Assembly (NCBI GenBank): GCA_038874475.1
Contig: JAVZCJ010000002.1
Coordinates: 138,964 to 202,963, forward strand
From: Nitrososphaerota archaeon
GTDB lineage: Archaea; Thermoproteota; Nitrososphaeria_A; Caldarchaeales; JAVZCJ01
Length of the DNA: 64,000 nucleotides
Direction: 5' to 3'
The translations under genes and the position numbers were made by a program. Below are positions 34,402 to 43,412 of this stretch, piece by piece; position 1 is the stretch's first letter; each line of letters begins with the position of its first letter. The notes under the pieces were generated by a model that saw nothing but the letters and a program-made list of their open reading frames with translations, was not told where the DNA came from and did not search any database.

Positions 34402-35595
34402 ATGAGGCATAATGTTGAATATGAAATTGGAATATTAAAGAAAATTATTCCAATAAATACAAATGCTTTAGAGAAAATTAATTATAAAAAATGTGCTGAA
34501 ATAATTATAGAAGAAGCTAAAAAAATTGGATTGAAAACAGATGTTTATGATTCTATAGAATTGGCTGGAGATAATATTTCTAGACCGAATATAGTTGCTT
34601 CTCTCGATTTTGGAGCTGATAGAACACTTGGATTAATAGCACATTATGATATTGTTCCACCTGGTTTAGGATGGAAATATAATCCTTTTGAAGCAACAAT
34701 TCTAGAAAATAAAATTTTTGGAAGAGGGGCTTCAGATAATAAAGGAGCAATTGCTATAATGTTAGGGGTAGCAAAAAAATTATTAGAAGAAAATGAAAAA
34801 TCTAAATTTGATATTAAATTGCTTATCTCTCCTGAAGAAGAAGTTGGTGGAGAGCTAGGAATAGGATATTTAATGGATAATATAAAAATTAGATTTGATG
34901 AAGCTTTAATAGTTGATGCTGGACCAGATGCTATATATGTTGGAGCAAGTGGAGTTGTTTCAGGACAAATAAGAGTTAAAGGATTACAAGGACATGCAGG
35001 ATATCCTCATCTTGCAAAAAATGCTATTAATGAAATTGTTAAATTTTTAAATAAATTTTTATATTTTAGCGATTTAAGATCTAAAAAACTTTCTAAACTC
35101 CCTGCTCCACCAGATTCTCCTTATAAAAATGTTTGGGGTAGATTCTCAATAACAGTATTAAATGCAGGTGAAAAAACAAATGTTATTCCAGGTGAAGCTA
35201 TTGCAAAATTTGATTTAAGAATTTTACCAGATGAAGATCTTGAAGAAGCATTAAACGAATTAAAAGAATTTTTTGAAAAAACTAAAAAAGAAACTGGAGT
35301 AGATGCTATATTAGAAGATATCAAAGGTGGAGGAAATTATTATACTGATCCAGAACATAGGTTGGTAAAAGATTTTCAAAAAGCTGCTTCTAAAGCATAT
35401 GGAGAAAAAATTCCAATTGCTGCTGAACTTGGAGGAAATGATGGAAAATTCGTTTCTAAATATGGAATACCTGTTATATGCTTTGGTCCTATAAGAAAAG
35501 ATTGTAATTTTCATGGTGCAAATGAATTTGTATACATAGAAGATATAGTAAAAGTAAGAGATGCTATCATTAATTATTGCTTAGGAAAATCTTAA
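34402..35595 (+). CDS. M20-family metallopeptidase (ArgE/DapE/CPG2-like)
   Basis: The 397 residues follow the M20 pattern. LIAHYDIVPPG (His/Asp, about 77-87) and GRGASDNKGA (Asp, about 110-119) are metal sites, and SPEEEVGGELGIG holds the catalytic Glu pair. Later metal ligands are in LIVDAGPDAIYVG and in NFHGANEFVYIED (His). The dimerisation domain lies in between (GLQGHAGYPHLAKNAINE). It would cleave an N-acyl amino acid or peptide. The exact substrate is unknown. Confidence 0.86.
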   Translation: MRHNVEYEIGILKKIIPINTNALEKINYKKCAEIIIEEAKKIGLKTDVYDSIELAGDNISRPNIVASLDFGADRTLGLIAHYDIVPPGLGWKYNPFEATILENKIFGRGASDNKGAIAIMLGVAKKLLEENEKSKFDIKLLISPEEEVGGELGIGYLMDNIKIRFDEALIVDAGPDAIYVGASGVVSGQIRVKGLQGHAGYPHLAKNAINEIVKFLNKFLYFSDLRSKKLSKLPAPPDSPYKNVWGRFSITVLNAGEKTNVIPGEAIAKFDLRILPDEDLEEALNELKEFFEKTKKETGVDAILEDIKGGGNYYTDPEHRLVKDFQKAASKAYGEKIPIAAELGGNDGKFVSKYGIPVICFGPIRKDCNFHGANEFVYIEDIVKVRDAIINYCLGKS

Positions 35596-35625
35596 TGGAT
35601 AAAATTTATTTATTTTAAAATATTT

Positions 35626-36651
35626 TTATTCTATAATCATAAAATCTTTTATGTCTTCACCTATAACTAGTTGATAATATTCTTCATTTTTTGAAGAAAC
35701 TTTTTCTATTCTTCCTTGTGCAATAATTTTCTCTCCCTTTTTAGCTTGCTCACAAAATCTCCCCCTATATGAAATTATTTGTTTTAATGGTTTATAATTT
35801 GAATTATCCATATATTCAACTTCATCTATTATGTAACAACAAGGAGTAAAGATAGAATCGCTATCATCTATAATTTTTGCTTTTAAATACGTATACCCTA
35901 TAGGCGTAAAAGTTTTATCTCCATATTTCTCATTAATTTCATTAAATTCTTTAATGAATCTTATGAAATAATCTCTATCCTTAAATTTTCCTTGAAAAAT
36001 TTTCCTTTTTTCAACTTTTAAGAAGTCTTCAAAAGAAATATTTGTATCTTTTACTCTAAAATCATGCAATTTTTTAAGATCTTCATTAGAATATCTTTTG
36101 ATAAAATCGTTTTTTTCAATAATTCTATTTAATGCTTCATAAACTTTAAAACAATTTTCTTTTCCATAAATTACCAAATCTATATCTGAAAAATTATTAT
36201 ATAAATTCACTAAAATTGAACCTGAAATTCCTATATTTTTTAACGATATATTGGCTTCATCTATTATAAGCAAAACCATTTCTAATGTTTCTCTCTCAAT
36301 TTTATCTAAAACAGGGAATTTTTGATATATTTCTTTTAATCTTTCTATAGGCTTGTAATGTTCAGAAATATTTTCTAAAGGAACACTTTCAATAATTCTA
36401 TTAAAATATGGATCAAAATAGAGATAATGTGGATAATTCTTTTTCAAGAAAGAATCTCTTTCATTTAAAGAATATATTTTTTTATATTTTTTTCCATTTC
36501 TTTCTCTATCACCATTAGGGTCTTCTGTGTATCTTACATATGCAATAACTCTATCTGGAGGATGTATTAACCCTTTTACATCAAATATTAAATTATCAAT
36601 TGTTTCTATAAAATCTCCTTCTCTTACATTCATGAAATTTTTAGGGGTCAT
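35626..36651 (-). CDS. archaeal nucleotidyltransferase-fold protein (COG2413-like), copy 1
   Basis: The 341 residues have three parts. The N-terminal domain (FIETIDNLIFDVKGLIHPPD) is followed by a pol-beta nucleotidyltransferase core with GISGSILVNLYNNFSDIDLV (about 155-174). The C-terminal part (SYRGRFCEQAKKGEKIIAQG) resembles an OB-like region. The paralogue at 46588-47667 shares all three. The ATG shares its last base with the stop of the upstream wHTH-PfkB gene (TAATG), so the two are co-translated. Substrate unknown; COG2413 is my recollection of the nearest family. Confidence 0.72.
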   Translation of the reverse strand: MTPKNFMNVREGDFIETIDNLIFDVKGLIHPPDRVIAYVRYTEDPNGDRERNGKKYKKIYSLNERDSFLKKNYPHYLYFDPYFNRIIESVPLENISEHYKPIERLKEIYQKFPVLDKIERETLEMVLLIIDEANISLKNIGISGSILVNLYNNFSDIDLVIYGKENCFKVYEALNRIIEKNDFIKRYSNEDLKKLHDFRVKDTNISFEDFLKVEKRKIFQGKFKDRDYFIRFIKEFNEINEKYGDKTFTPIGYTYLKAKIIDDSDSIFTPCCYIIDEVEYMDNSNYKPLKQIISYRGRFCEQAKKGEKIIAQGRIEKVSSKNEEYYQLVIGEDIKDFMIIE

Positions 36652-38024
36652 TAAAGATTCGCCTTTAAAAATTCTATTAATTCTTTTTTATCTGGCATTC
36701 CTTCTCTACATCCTCCTTTAGAAATTGTTATTGCTGCTGCATAAATACCTTGAGTAACAGATTCTTTAATATTTTTTCCTTCTAAATAAGCTGAAATAAA
36801 TCCAGCTGTGAAAGCATCTTTTCCGCACAAATCTTCTTTAACTTTTATTTCTAATGGTTTTATTAAATATTTTTCTTCATTTTCATAAATAATACATTCA
36901 TTTGCTCCATGTGTAATAACAATATTTTTACATAATTGTTTAATATCGTATCCGTTCTTCTCTATTTCTTCTTTTTCTTCTTCACCTAAAATCAAAGCAT
37001 CTATATTTTTACATAATTCGATTATTTTTTCAGTATTTATAATAACTTGTGGATAAGAAGGTCTATAGAAAATTTTTATATTGTTTTTTAAACTATATTT
37101 AATTAATTCTTCAGCTACTTCTATAAAACTTTCACAAATAACTATTGCTTTAGCTTTTTTAACCAAATCCCAATCTATTTCTTTTGGAGTAATAGACAAT
37201 GCTCTATCTTTTCCATCGATATAAATAATTTTTTTATTTCCATTTTTAGATAGAAAAACAATTGATATAGGATTTTTCATTTTTTTATCTATTAAAATAT
37301 TTCTGCATATGACTTTTCTTTTTAATAAATCTTCAATTAAAAATCTTGTAAAATTATCTACACCTATTTTTGTAGCTAAAGCTGTTTTTAATCCAAGTTT
37401 TGAAAGAAATACTGCAACATTTGCTCCAGCTCCACCAGGTCTAATTTCTAAATTTTCTGTATAGATTTTTTCATTTTCAATATTAGAACGTAAAATAAAA
37501 TCTATAGTATTTGTTCCAAATACTATTATATCAGCTATTTTATTTTTTTCTTTAATTAAATAATCTTCTATCCAAGAATATTCAATATTTTCATAGAATT
37601 TTTCTAGTGGGATTCTAAAATTTTTACAAAAATATTTTAATCCAAGTGAATAAAAATATGTTAATTCATTTAAAATTTTTCCAAATTCTTTTTTATCGAT
37701 TTCTTTTTCATTTATTAAAAAATAATGAAGCCATTTTCCTACGTCTGTCAATTTATACCATTTAACCCAATATGCTACTCCTTCTTTAACGATTTTTTCT
37801 TCATGTTCTTCCAAAATTCCCATTTTTACCATTTTCTTTAATTGATTAATAATTGTTTTATTAGAAAAATTGAGTTTTTTGATAATTTCATTTTGATAAT
37901 TTTTTTCATCTCTTTTCATAGATTTTAAAATTTTTAAAGCTGCTTCAGATTTAAATAATGTTTTCATAACTTCTACTCTTTCATATGATGGTGGAAGAGA
38001 AAAAATATATGGCCATAAGCTCAA
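36651..38024 (-). CDS. winged-helix/PfkB sugar kinase fusion
   Basis: Residues ~20-105 are a winged helix (NEIIKKLNFSNKTIINQLKK, MGILEEHEEK, KLTDVGKWLHYF), with a helical linker to about 160. Residues ~165-457 are a PfkB kinase: GGAGANVAVFLSKLG (substrate loop) and the C-terminal LCGKDAFTAGF. The last is the anion-hole/catalytic Asp region, in which the common GAGD reads CGKD. The Asp is kept. This would be a DNA-binding sugar or nucleoside kinase, so substrate may directly tune transcription. It overlaps the nucleotidyltransferase gene by one base. Confidence 0.8.
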   Translation of the reverse strand: MSLWPYIFSLPPSYERVEVMKTLFKSEAALKILKSMKRDEKNYQNEIIKKLNFSNKTIINQLKKMVKMGILEEHEEKIVKEGVAYWVKWYKLTDVGKWLHYFLINEKEIDKKEFGKILNELTYFYSLGLKYFCKNFRIPLEKFYENIEYSWIEDYLIKEKNKIADIIVFGTNTIDFILRSNIENEKIYTENLEIRPGGAGANVAVFLSKLGLKTALATKIGVDNFTRFLIEDLLKRKVICRNILIDKKMKNPISIVFLSKNGNKKIIYIDGKDRALSITPKEIDWDLVKKAKAIVICESFIEVAEELIKYSLKNNIKIFYRPSYPQVIINTEKIIELCKNIDALILGEEEKEEIEKNGYDIKQLCKNIVITHGANECIIYENEEKYLIKPLEIKVKEDLCGKDAFTAGFISAYLEGKNIKESVTQGIYAAAITISKGGCREGMPDKKELIEFLKANL

Positions 38025-38093
38025 TTTAAATCATTAATATAAAAATATTACTTAATGAAAAAGTTTTTCTAAAATAAATTTTTTATAGAAAAG

Positions 38094-38129
38094 TTTATAT
38101 AGCCTAGTGTAGTTGACTACACTAGGCTA
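38094..38129 (+). promoter_or_regulatory. TATA box and perfect palindromic operator of the ECF gene
   Basis: TTTATATA (38094-38101) is followed by a perfect inverted repeat at 38100-38129: TAGCCTAGTGTAGT, two central bases TG, and the exact reverse complement of the first arm. The palindrome ends one base before the ATG at 38131. Transcription should start about 38122-38126, inside the repeat, so a bound repressor would block polymerase. The regulator is not identified. As RNA it could also form a hairpin, but a leaderless start would remove most of it from the transcript. Confidence 0.7.
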
Positions 38130-38130
38130 A

Positions 38131-38895
38131 ATGAGAATGATTAATAAAAAAGGGAAAAATTTAAGTATAAAAGTTGCTACAATAGCTTTATTTTCAGCTC
38201 TTTATATGGCTATTTCATTTCAACCATTAGGTATACCAATTATAGGCATTGGTGGAGAAATTGCTCCAGAAGCATCATTAGGACCAGTATATGGTATTCT
38301 TTTAGGACCAATAATAGGACCTTTATCTACTTTAATAGGTGTTTTAGGAGCAATTTTTATACCAAATCCATTTACAGGTAAAGTTGGTACAAGCCCTTTT
38401 GGATTGTTAACAATACCAAGTCCAGTTCTAGGATCGATAGTAGCAGGATTGCTGTCAAAGAAAAGTAAAAAGAGGTTGATAGCATCAATAATTATATTCA
38501 TTGCTTTATTAACCCTTTGGTTTTTATCTCCAGTAGGTTTAAAACTTTATTACTTAGTGATACCTCACATTATTGCTTTATTATTAGCAGTTACTCTAAA
38601 CATTTCTATGAAAGAAGATTATCACAAATTAAATTATAAAAAATTAATTTTAGCAACTTCCATTTTAATTTTCCTTGGAGTAATGATTGATCATATATGG
38701 GGTTCAACTATGTTTGCATATACTGCTGAATTACTCTTTGGCCTTAGCATTGAAAAAGTTTTAGCAGCATTTATTGCGATCACACTTATTTTTATCATTG
38801 AAAGACTTTTCATGACTTTTGTGGGAATAATACTTACGATTGCTTTAATTTCAGCACTTAAAAGGTCGGGATTTTATGAAAAAATCATAGAATAG
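38131..38895 (+). CDS. ECF-transporter S-component-like membrane protein 1
   Basis: The 254 residues have about six helices. The first, VATIALFSALYMAISF (about 16-31), carries the alanine-rich A-x3-A-like motif used by S components to dock the T subunit. Glycine-rich loops (GEIAPEASLGPVYGILLGPI) suit vitamin-binding S components. No EcfA or EcfT gene is in the window, so it must share a module encoded elsewhere. The strong operator in front suggests tight control by its vitamin or cofactor. Ligand not assigned. Confidence 0.68.
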   Translation: MRMINKKGKNLSIKVATIALFSALYMAISFQPLGIPIIGIGGEIAPEASLGPVYGILLGPIIGPLSTLIGVLGAIFIPNPFTGKVGTSPFGLLTIPSPVLGSIVAGLLSKKSKKRLIASIIIFIALLTLWFLSPVGLKLYYLVIPHIIALLLAVTLNISMKEDYHKLNYKKLILATSILIFLGVMIDHIWGSTMFAYTAELLFGLSIEKVLAAFIAITLIFIIERLFMTFVGIILTIALISALKRSGFYEKIIE

Positions 38896-38998
38896 CTAAC
38901 ATTCTTTATACATTATTTTTAACGTAAAAAGCAAGGTCTCCATTATGTATAATTTAAGGATTAGTTTAAAAAAAATATTTTTGTACCGAGGAATTTAA

Positions 38999-40003
38999 AT
39001 GAAGGCTAAGGAGTTATTGGAACATATAAGATTTTCTGCAGAACTTGCAGCAACTTTAGAAGTAAGCGGCTGGCCTAAACCTGGAAATGTTCATAGATCA
39101 AGAAATTATTCTGCTACACATTATGAACATTTTTTGGCAGGTTCAATAAGTTTAGGCTATTCGATCGAATCTGCAGCTTTAAAAGGATTTATGGTTGCTA
39201 AAAATCGATTAGACATTTCAAAAATTGGAATAGGTAAACTTATAAAAAAAGCTATTTTAAATATAAAAAAATCTCATAAAGGGGGCAATACTCATTTAGG
39301 TATTTGTCTTCTTTTTATTCCTTTAGCAGCAGCTGCAGCAAAAACTTATATTGAAATTGGGAATTTATCTTTAAGCATTTTACAAAATAATGTAAAGAAA
39401 ATTATTCGATCAACTACACCAAAGGATGCTATTTCAGTTTATGAAGCAATATCACTTGTTAGTTCTCCTCATGAATTAGGAAAAGTTAATAGTGTGGGGG
39501 CTCCTGATATATATGATAAAAAAGCATATATGAAAATTTTGAAAAATAAAATTTCGCTTTTTGATGCTATGAAAGAATCTTCATCTTATGATACTATTGC
39601 AAAAGAATTGGTTACTGGAATGAAAATTTCTTTTAATATAGGATATAAAGAATTAATTGAAACATTTAACCATACAAAAGATATAAACATAGCTACTGTT
39701 CATACATTTCTTAAAATATTATCAAAAGTGCCTGATACATTCATTGCTAGAAAAATTGGACTTAAAAAAGTAAGCAATATAAAAGAAGCAGTTAAAATAG
39801 GCATAGAAGAAACCATGTGGATATCAGAAACAGCTGAGAAAATTTTGAATTTAGGTGGATTAACAACAGAAAAAGGTACAAAATTATTATGGGATTTTGA
39901 TCATAAACTACAAAACCTTGGAGAAAATTATAATCCTGGAACCACTGCTGATTTAACTGCAAATTCATTATTTATTGCATTATTACATGGATTAAAATTT
40001 TAG
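38999..40003 (+). CDS. triphosphoribosyl-dephospho-CoA synthase family protein (CitG/MdcB-like)
   Basis: The 334 residues carry family motifs: SGWPKPGNVHRSR (about 23-35), HYEHFLAGS, KSHKGGNTHLGICLL (about 91-105) and NYNPGTTADLTANSLFIAL (about 312-330). CitG/MdcB make the prosthetic group of citrate lyase or malonate decarboxylase, but neither enzyme is in the window. Archaeal members occur without those enzymes, so a different ATP-dependent (phospho)ribosyl reaction is plausible. It sits between an ECF component and FdhD, hinting at cofactor metabolism. Confidence 0.8.
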   Translation: MKAKELLEHIRFSAELAATLEVSGWPKPGNVHRSRNYSATHYEHFLAGSISLGYSIESAALKGFMVAKNRLDISKIGIGKLIKKAILNIKKSHKGGNTHLGICLLFIPLAAAAAKTYIEIGNLSLSILQNNVKKIIRSTTPKDAISVYEAISLVSSPHELGKVNSVGAPDIYDKKAYMKILKNKISLFDAMKESSSYDTIAKELVTGMKISFNIGYKELIETFNHTKDINIATVHTFLKILSKVPDTFIARKIGLKKVSNIKEAVKIGIEETMWISETAEKILNLGGLTTEKGTKLLWDFDHKLQNLGENYNPGTTADLTANSLFIALLHGLKF

Positions 40004-40065
40004 TATTTTAAAAATTAAGAATTTCATGATAAAAAGTTAAAAATCACTTTTATACTATTTTATAT

Positions 40066-40863
40066 ATGTCTTTCAATAACTTAGCATATTCTTCAAAAAG
40101 GATTATAAAATTTAGTTTAGAACATGGTCCTAAAGAATTTTATGATATTATTGTTAAAGAAGAACCTATTAATATATTCATTAATAATGAACATTATGTA
40201 ACTCTTCTTTCTACTCCATATATGATTAAAGAACTTGTTGTAGGTCATCTTTTGTCTGAAGGAATTATAAATTCTTTTAAAGAAATAAATGAAATAAATA
40301 TAATAAAAAATAATGTAATGGTTCATATTTCTAAAGAGAAAAATATTAAATTAGAATTATCTAAAAAAATAAAGTTAATAACAAGTGCATGTGGAGATTT
40401 AGAGGATTTTTATAAACTTCTTGATAATCTATATATAAAGCCTTTATCTTTAGATTTTAAAATTAATTTTGAAAAAATATTATTAGCATTTAAAAAATTA
40501 AATGAAGAAACTTTAATATACAGAAAAACAGGCGGCACTCATGCTGCAGCATTGTTCAATGAATTAGCTGAGCTTATTTATTTAGCTGAAGATGTAGGGA
40601 GACATAATGCGATAGATAAAGTTATTGGAAAAGCGGCTATTGATAATTTAAATTATGAGAAAGTTTTCCTTGCTACTACTGGAAGACAAACAATCGAAAT
40701 GATTTTAAAAGCAATTAGAGTAAGAATACCAATAGTTGCGTCAATTTCAGCTCCTACTGAAAAAAGTATAGAAATAGCTGATAAGTATGGTTTAACACTT
40801 ATATGCTTTGTGAGAGGTAATAGATTTAATATATATACACATGATGAAAGAATACTATTCTAA
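40066..40863 (+). CDS. fdhD: FdhD sulfurtransferase for molybdenum/tungsten enzymes
   Basis: The 265-residue FdhD protein has FINNEHYVTLLSTPYMIKEL, GHLLSEGII, the reactive Cys in ITSACGDLE (about 106-114), YRKTGGTHAAAL (about 145-156) and EDVGRHNAIDKVIGKA. FdhD moves sulfur from a cysteine desulfurase to the bis-MGD cofactor of formate dehydrogenase. No formate dehydrogenase lies nearby. The formate-dehydrogenase-like FwdB at 51.2-52.5 kb is a plausible client in this genome (inference). Confidence 0.88.
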   Translation: MSFNNLAYSSKRIIKFSLEHGPKEFYDIIVKEEPINIFINNEHYVTLLSTPYMIKELVVGHLLSEGIINSFKEINEINIIKNNVMVHISKEKNIKLELSKKIKLITSACGDLEDFYKLLDNLYIKPLSLDFKINFEKILLAFKKLNEETLIYRKTGGTHAAALFNELAELIYLAEDVGRHNAIDKVIGKAAIDNLNYEKVFLATTGRQTIEMILKAIRVRIPIVASISAPTEKSIEIADKYGLTLICFVRGNRFNIYTHDERILF

Positions 40864-40882
40864 TATAGAATATGAAGATATT

Positions 40883-41560
40883 TTAAATTTTTATCTCTTT
40901 TAAAAATTTAATTAATGGAATACCTAAAATTACCGTGGCTATGATGCTTAGAATTGCTTCTAATGGAGTTTGTATTGCTCCTGCAATCCATATAGGTGTT
41001 AAAGCTTCTTCTGGAATGCCCATTAATGAATAAAAGCCGACAGGTATTAATATGAAAATTCTTACTAAAGCATCTGCTTCTACTCCTATGAATGAAGTTA
41101 ATGCAAGTAAAAATACAAGTTTTTTGGAATTAGTTATTTCTTTAAAATTCTTTAAAAATAATGGTGAAATAAATGTTAAAATAAAAGCTATATAAGTATT
41201 CCATAAACACCAGGCAGGCAAAATTCTTCCTAATGGATGAATAAAATATCCTGCCAAAAGAATAATGTATATTAAAAATACGTATTTCCATTTTTTTCTA
41301 AAAAATAAAGCTGCAGTTAATGCTCCAATAGGTTCAGCTGTAATTCCAAAAATTGGTAATAATCCTTCCATTGGTCTTATAACTCTTCCAACTATACTGC
41401 CTAATAATGCAGAAAAGAAACCTCCGTAAACGCCTAATATAATTCCCTCTAAAGGTTGTATAATAACCATAAAACTCCTAAAAGGTAATGGTATGAGAAC
41501 AAAAATTGCATGTAAAGCACTAAATAAAGAAATAAGCGTTAAAAATCTACTTTTTCTCAA
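40883..41560 (-). CDS. ECF-transporter S-component-like membrane protein 2
   Basis: The 225 residues have about six helices. The N-terminal SRFLTLISLFSALHAIFVLI and EGIILGVYGGFFSALLGSIV are typical of S components; FGITAEPIGALTAALFF and VEADALVRIFILIPVGFYS follow. It is unlike component 1 in detail, so it probably binds another ligand. GGTGATT precedes the ATG. It converges on fdhD and has no palindrome in its promoter. Confidence 0.65.
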   Translation of the reverse strand: MRKSRFLTLISLFSALHAIFVLIPLPFRSFMVIIQPLEGIILGVYGGFFSALLGSIVGRVIRPMEGLLPIFGITAEPIGALTAALFFRKKWKYVFLIYIILLAGYFIHPLGRILPAWCLWNTYIAFILTFISPLFLKNFKEITNSKKLVFLLALTSFIGVEADALVRIFILIPVGFYSLMGIPEEALTPIWIAGAIQTPLEAILSIIATVILGIPLIKFLKEIKI

Positions 41561-41710
41561 TTAATCACCTTATTTTTTATTTTAAAAAAGAAAATAGATA
41601 TATAAAAATTTCCTTTATTAATAAGATTTTATTCCATAATGATTTTCCAGAATATTATTAAAAAATTTTGCGGAAAAACTTATTAATCAAATCTGAGCAA
41701 AAAATAATTA

Positions 41711-42532
41711 ATGAATAATTCATTTGAAAATGAAATACTTGAAATTTTAGAAGATGCATTAAATAATGCTAGAAAAGAAGTATTTAAAATTCTTGGAAAA
41801 GAAGAAGCTAAAAGAATTATTAGTAAACATTTTGGAGATATAACAACTTTAATTGATGATGTTGCTGAAAAAGCTATTTTTCATACTATTAAAGAGAAAA
41901 TGTCTAATGCTATTTTAATAAGTGAAGAAGCTGGTTTAGTAAAATTTGGTAATAATGGAAAATATATTTTTATTATAGATCCTCTTGATGGATCAACAAA
42001 TGCTATAAGAGGATATAATTGCTTTTCAGGTTCCATTGCTATTTCATATGATTGGAATTCATCAAGTATTTTTGCAGGAATGGTAATGAATTATGTAACA
42101 GGAGATATTTTTTCAGCAAAGAAAAATGAAGGTGCTTATTTAAATAATAAAAAAGTTCATCCTTCTAATATTAAAAAAGTTGAAGAAGCAATGATTGCTC
42201 TAGATTTAAATGTAAGAAAGAAAATTCCTGGATATGCGAAAAGAATATCTCCCATAATTGAAAATTCCAAATATATTAGATTTCTTGGAACGGACGCATT
42301 AGAAATATCTTTTGTTTCAGCTGGAATATGTGATGCATTCATAGATTTAAGAGGTTTTTTAAGATTAACAGATTTTGCTGCTGCAGCATTTATTGTTAAA
42401 GAAGCTGGTGGAGTAGTTTTAAATGATAAAAAAGAACCTTTAAATATAAATATTAGTAGAGACACTAGAAGTTCTATAATAGCTGCTTCAACCATTGATC
42501 TTTATAACGATATTTTGAATTATATTGCTTAA
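41711..42532 (+). CDS. inositol monophosphatase/fructose-1,6-bisphosphatase family phosphatase
   Basis: The 273 residues contain the metal-binding motifs of the IMPase superfamily: ISEEAG (about 76-81), IDPLDGSTNAIRGYNCFS (DPxDG[ST], about 91-108) and LRLTDFAAAAFIVKEAGG (WD-like third site, about 219-236). In thermophilic archaea such enzymes act on inositol-1-phosphate and fructose-1,6-bisphosphate. The substrate cannot be separated by sequence alone. It is followed on the same strand by the epimerase and LysE genes. Confidence 0.87.
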   Translation: MNNSFENEILEILEDALNNARKEVFKILGKEEAKRIISKHFGDITTLIDDVAEKAIFHTIKEKMSNAILISEEAGLVKFGNNGKYIFIIDPLDGSTNAIRGYNCFSGSIAISYDWNSSSIFAGMVMNYVTGDIFSAKKNEGAYLNNKKVHPSNIKKVEEAMIALDLNVRKKIPGYAKRISPIIENSKYIRFLGTDALEISFVSAGICDAFIDLRGFLRLTDFAAAAFIVKEAGGVVLNDKKEPLNINISRDTRSSIIAASTIDLYNDILNYIA

Positions 42533-42581
42533 TTAAACCATAAAGTATAAATTTATATTTTTAATTAATTCTTTAATAAAA

Positions 42582-43409
42582 ATGAAGTTATCAGTTTCCA
42601 CAGCTATTTTTAAAGCAAGTTTTCTTAATACTTTTGAAGAAGATAGTTATGAAAATATGTTTAAAAAAGTAATTCAAAGTGGATACGATAGAATTGAGTT
42701 TATGCCTTATAATCCAAATGAAGTTAATTTAAAAAGTATATCGAATTTTATAAAAAATGATTTTGAAATATGCGCAATAGCTACTGGGCCAATATCTTTT
42801 TATCATAAAGTAAGCTATTTAGATCCTAATGAAGAAAATAGAATGAAAAGTATTAAATTAACTAAAGATTATATTGACCTTGCATACAAACTTGAATCTC
42901 CAATAGTAATTATAGGTACTGCGAGGGGAAAAATAACTGAAAATATATCTTTAGAAAATGCTTTTGAATGGTTTATTGAATGTATGGAAAAAATCGATGA
43001 ATATGCAGAAAAAAGAAATATTAAAATCGTTATAGAACCAATAAATAGATATGAAACAAATTTTATAAATAAATTAGAAGAAGCGATTAAAATAATCGAT
43101 CAATATTCATTAAGAAGTACTTATGTTATGGCTGATACGTTTCATATGAATATTGAAGAACCTATAATAGAAGAATCTCTTAGAAATAGTAAAGGGAAAA
43201 TATTGCATATACACATTGCAGATAGTAATAGATGGCCTCCTGGTTATGGACATATAAATTTTAAATCTATAATTGAAACTTTAAAAAATATTAATTATAA
43301 AGGTTTTTTATCAATCGAATGCTTACCTAAACCTGATATAAATACTGCTTTAAATAATAGTATAAAATATTTAAAATCAATATTAGAAAATATGAATTTC
43401 GATGAGTAA
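42582..43409 (+). CDS. sugar phosphate isomerase/epimerase (xylose isomerase-like TIM barrel)
   Basis: The 275-residue TIM barrel has metal ligands recognisable as IEPINRYETNF (Glu, about 148-158), MADTFHMNIEE (Asp and His, about 184-194), HIHIADSNRWPPGYGHINF (His, about 207-225) and SIECLPKP (Glu). These four sites match the tagatose/psicose 3-epimerase and hydroxypyruvate isomerase group. It could act on ketoses from the sugar island, but it sits far from it. It lies 50 bases after the phosphatase and 3 bases before the LysE gene. Confidence 0.8.
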   Translation: MKLSVSTAIFKASFLNTFEEDSYENMFKKVIQSGYDRIEFMPYNPNEVNLKSISNFIKNDFEICAIATGPISFYHKVSYLDPNEENRMKSIKLTKDYIDLAYKLESPIVIIGTARGKITENISLENAFEWFIECMEKIDEYAEKRNIKIVIEPINRYETNFINKLEEAIKIIDQYSLRSTYVMADTFHMNIEEPIIEESLRNSKGKILHIHIADSNRWPPGYGHINFKSIIETLKNINYKGFLSIECLPKPDINTALNNSIKYLKSILENMNFDE

Positions 43410-43412
43410 AAA

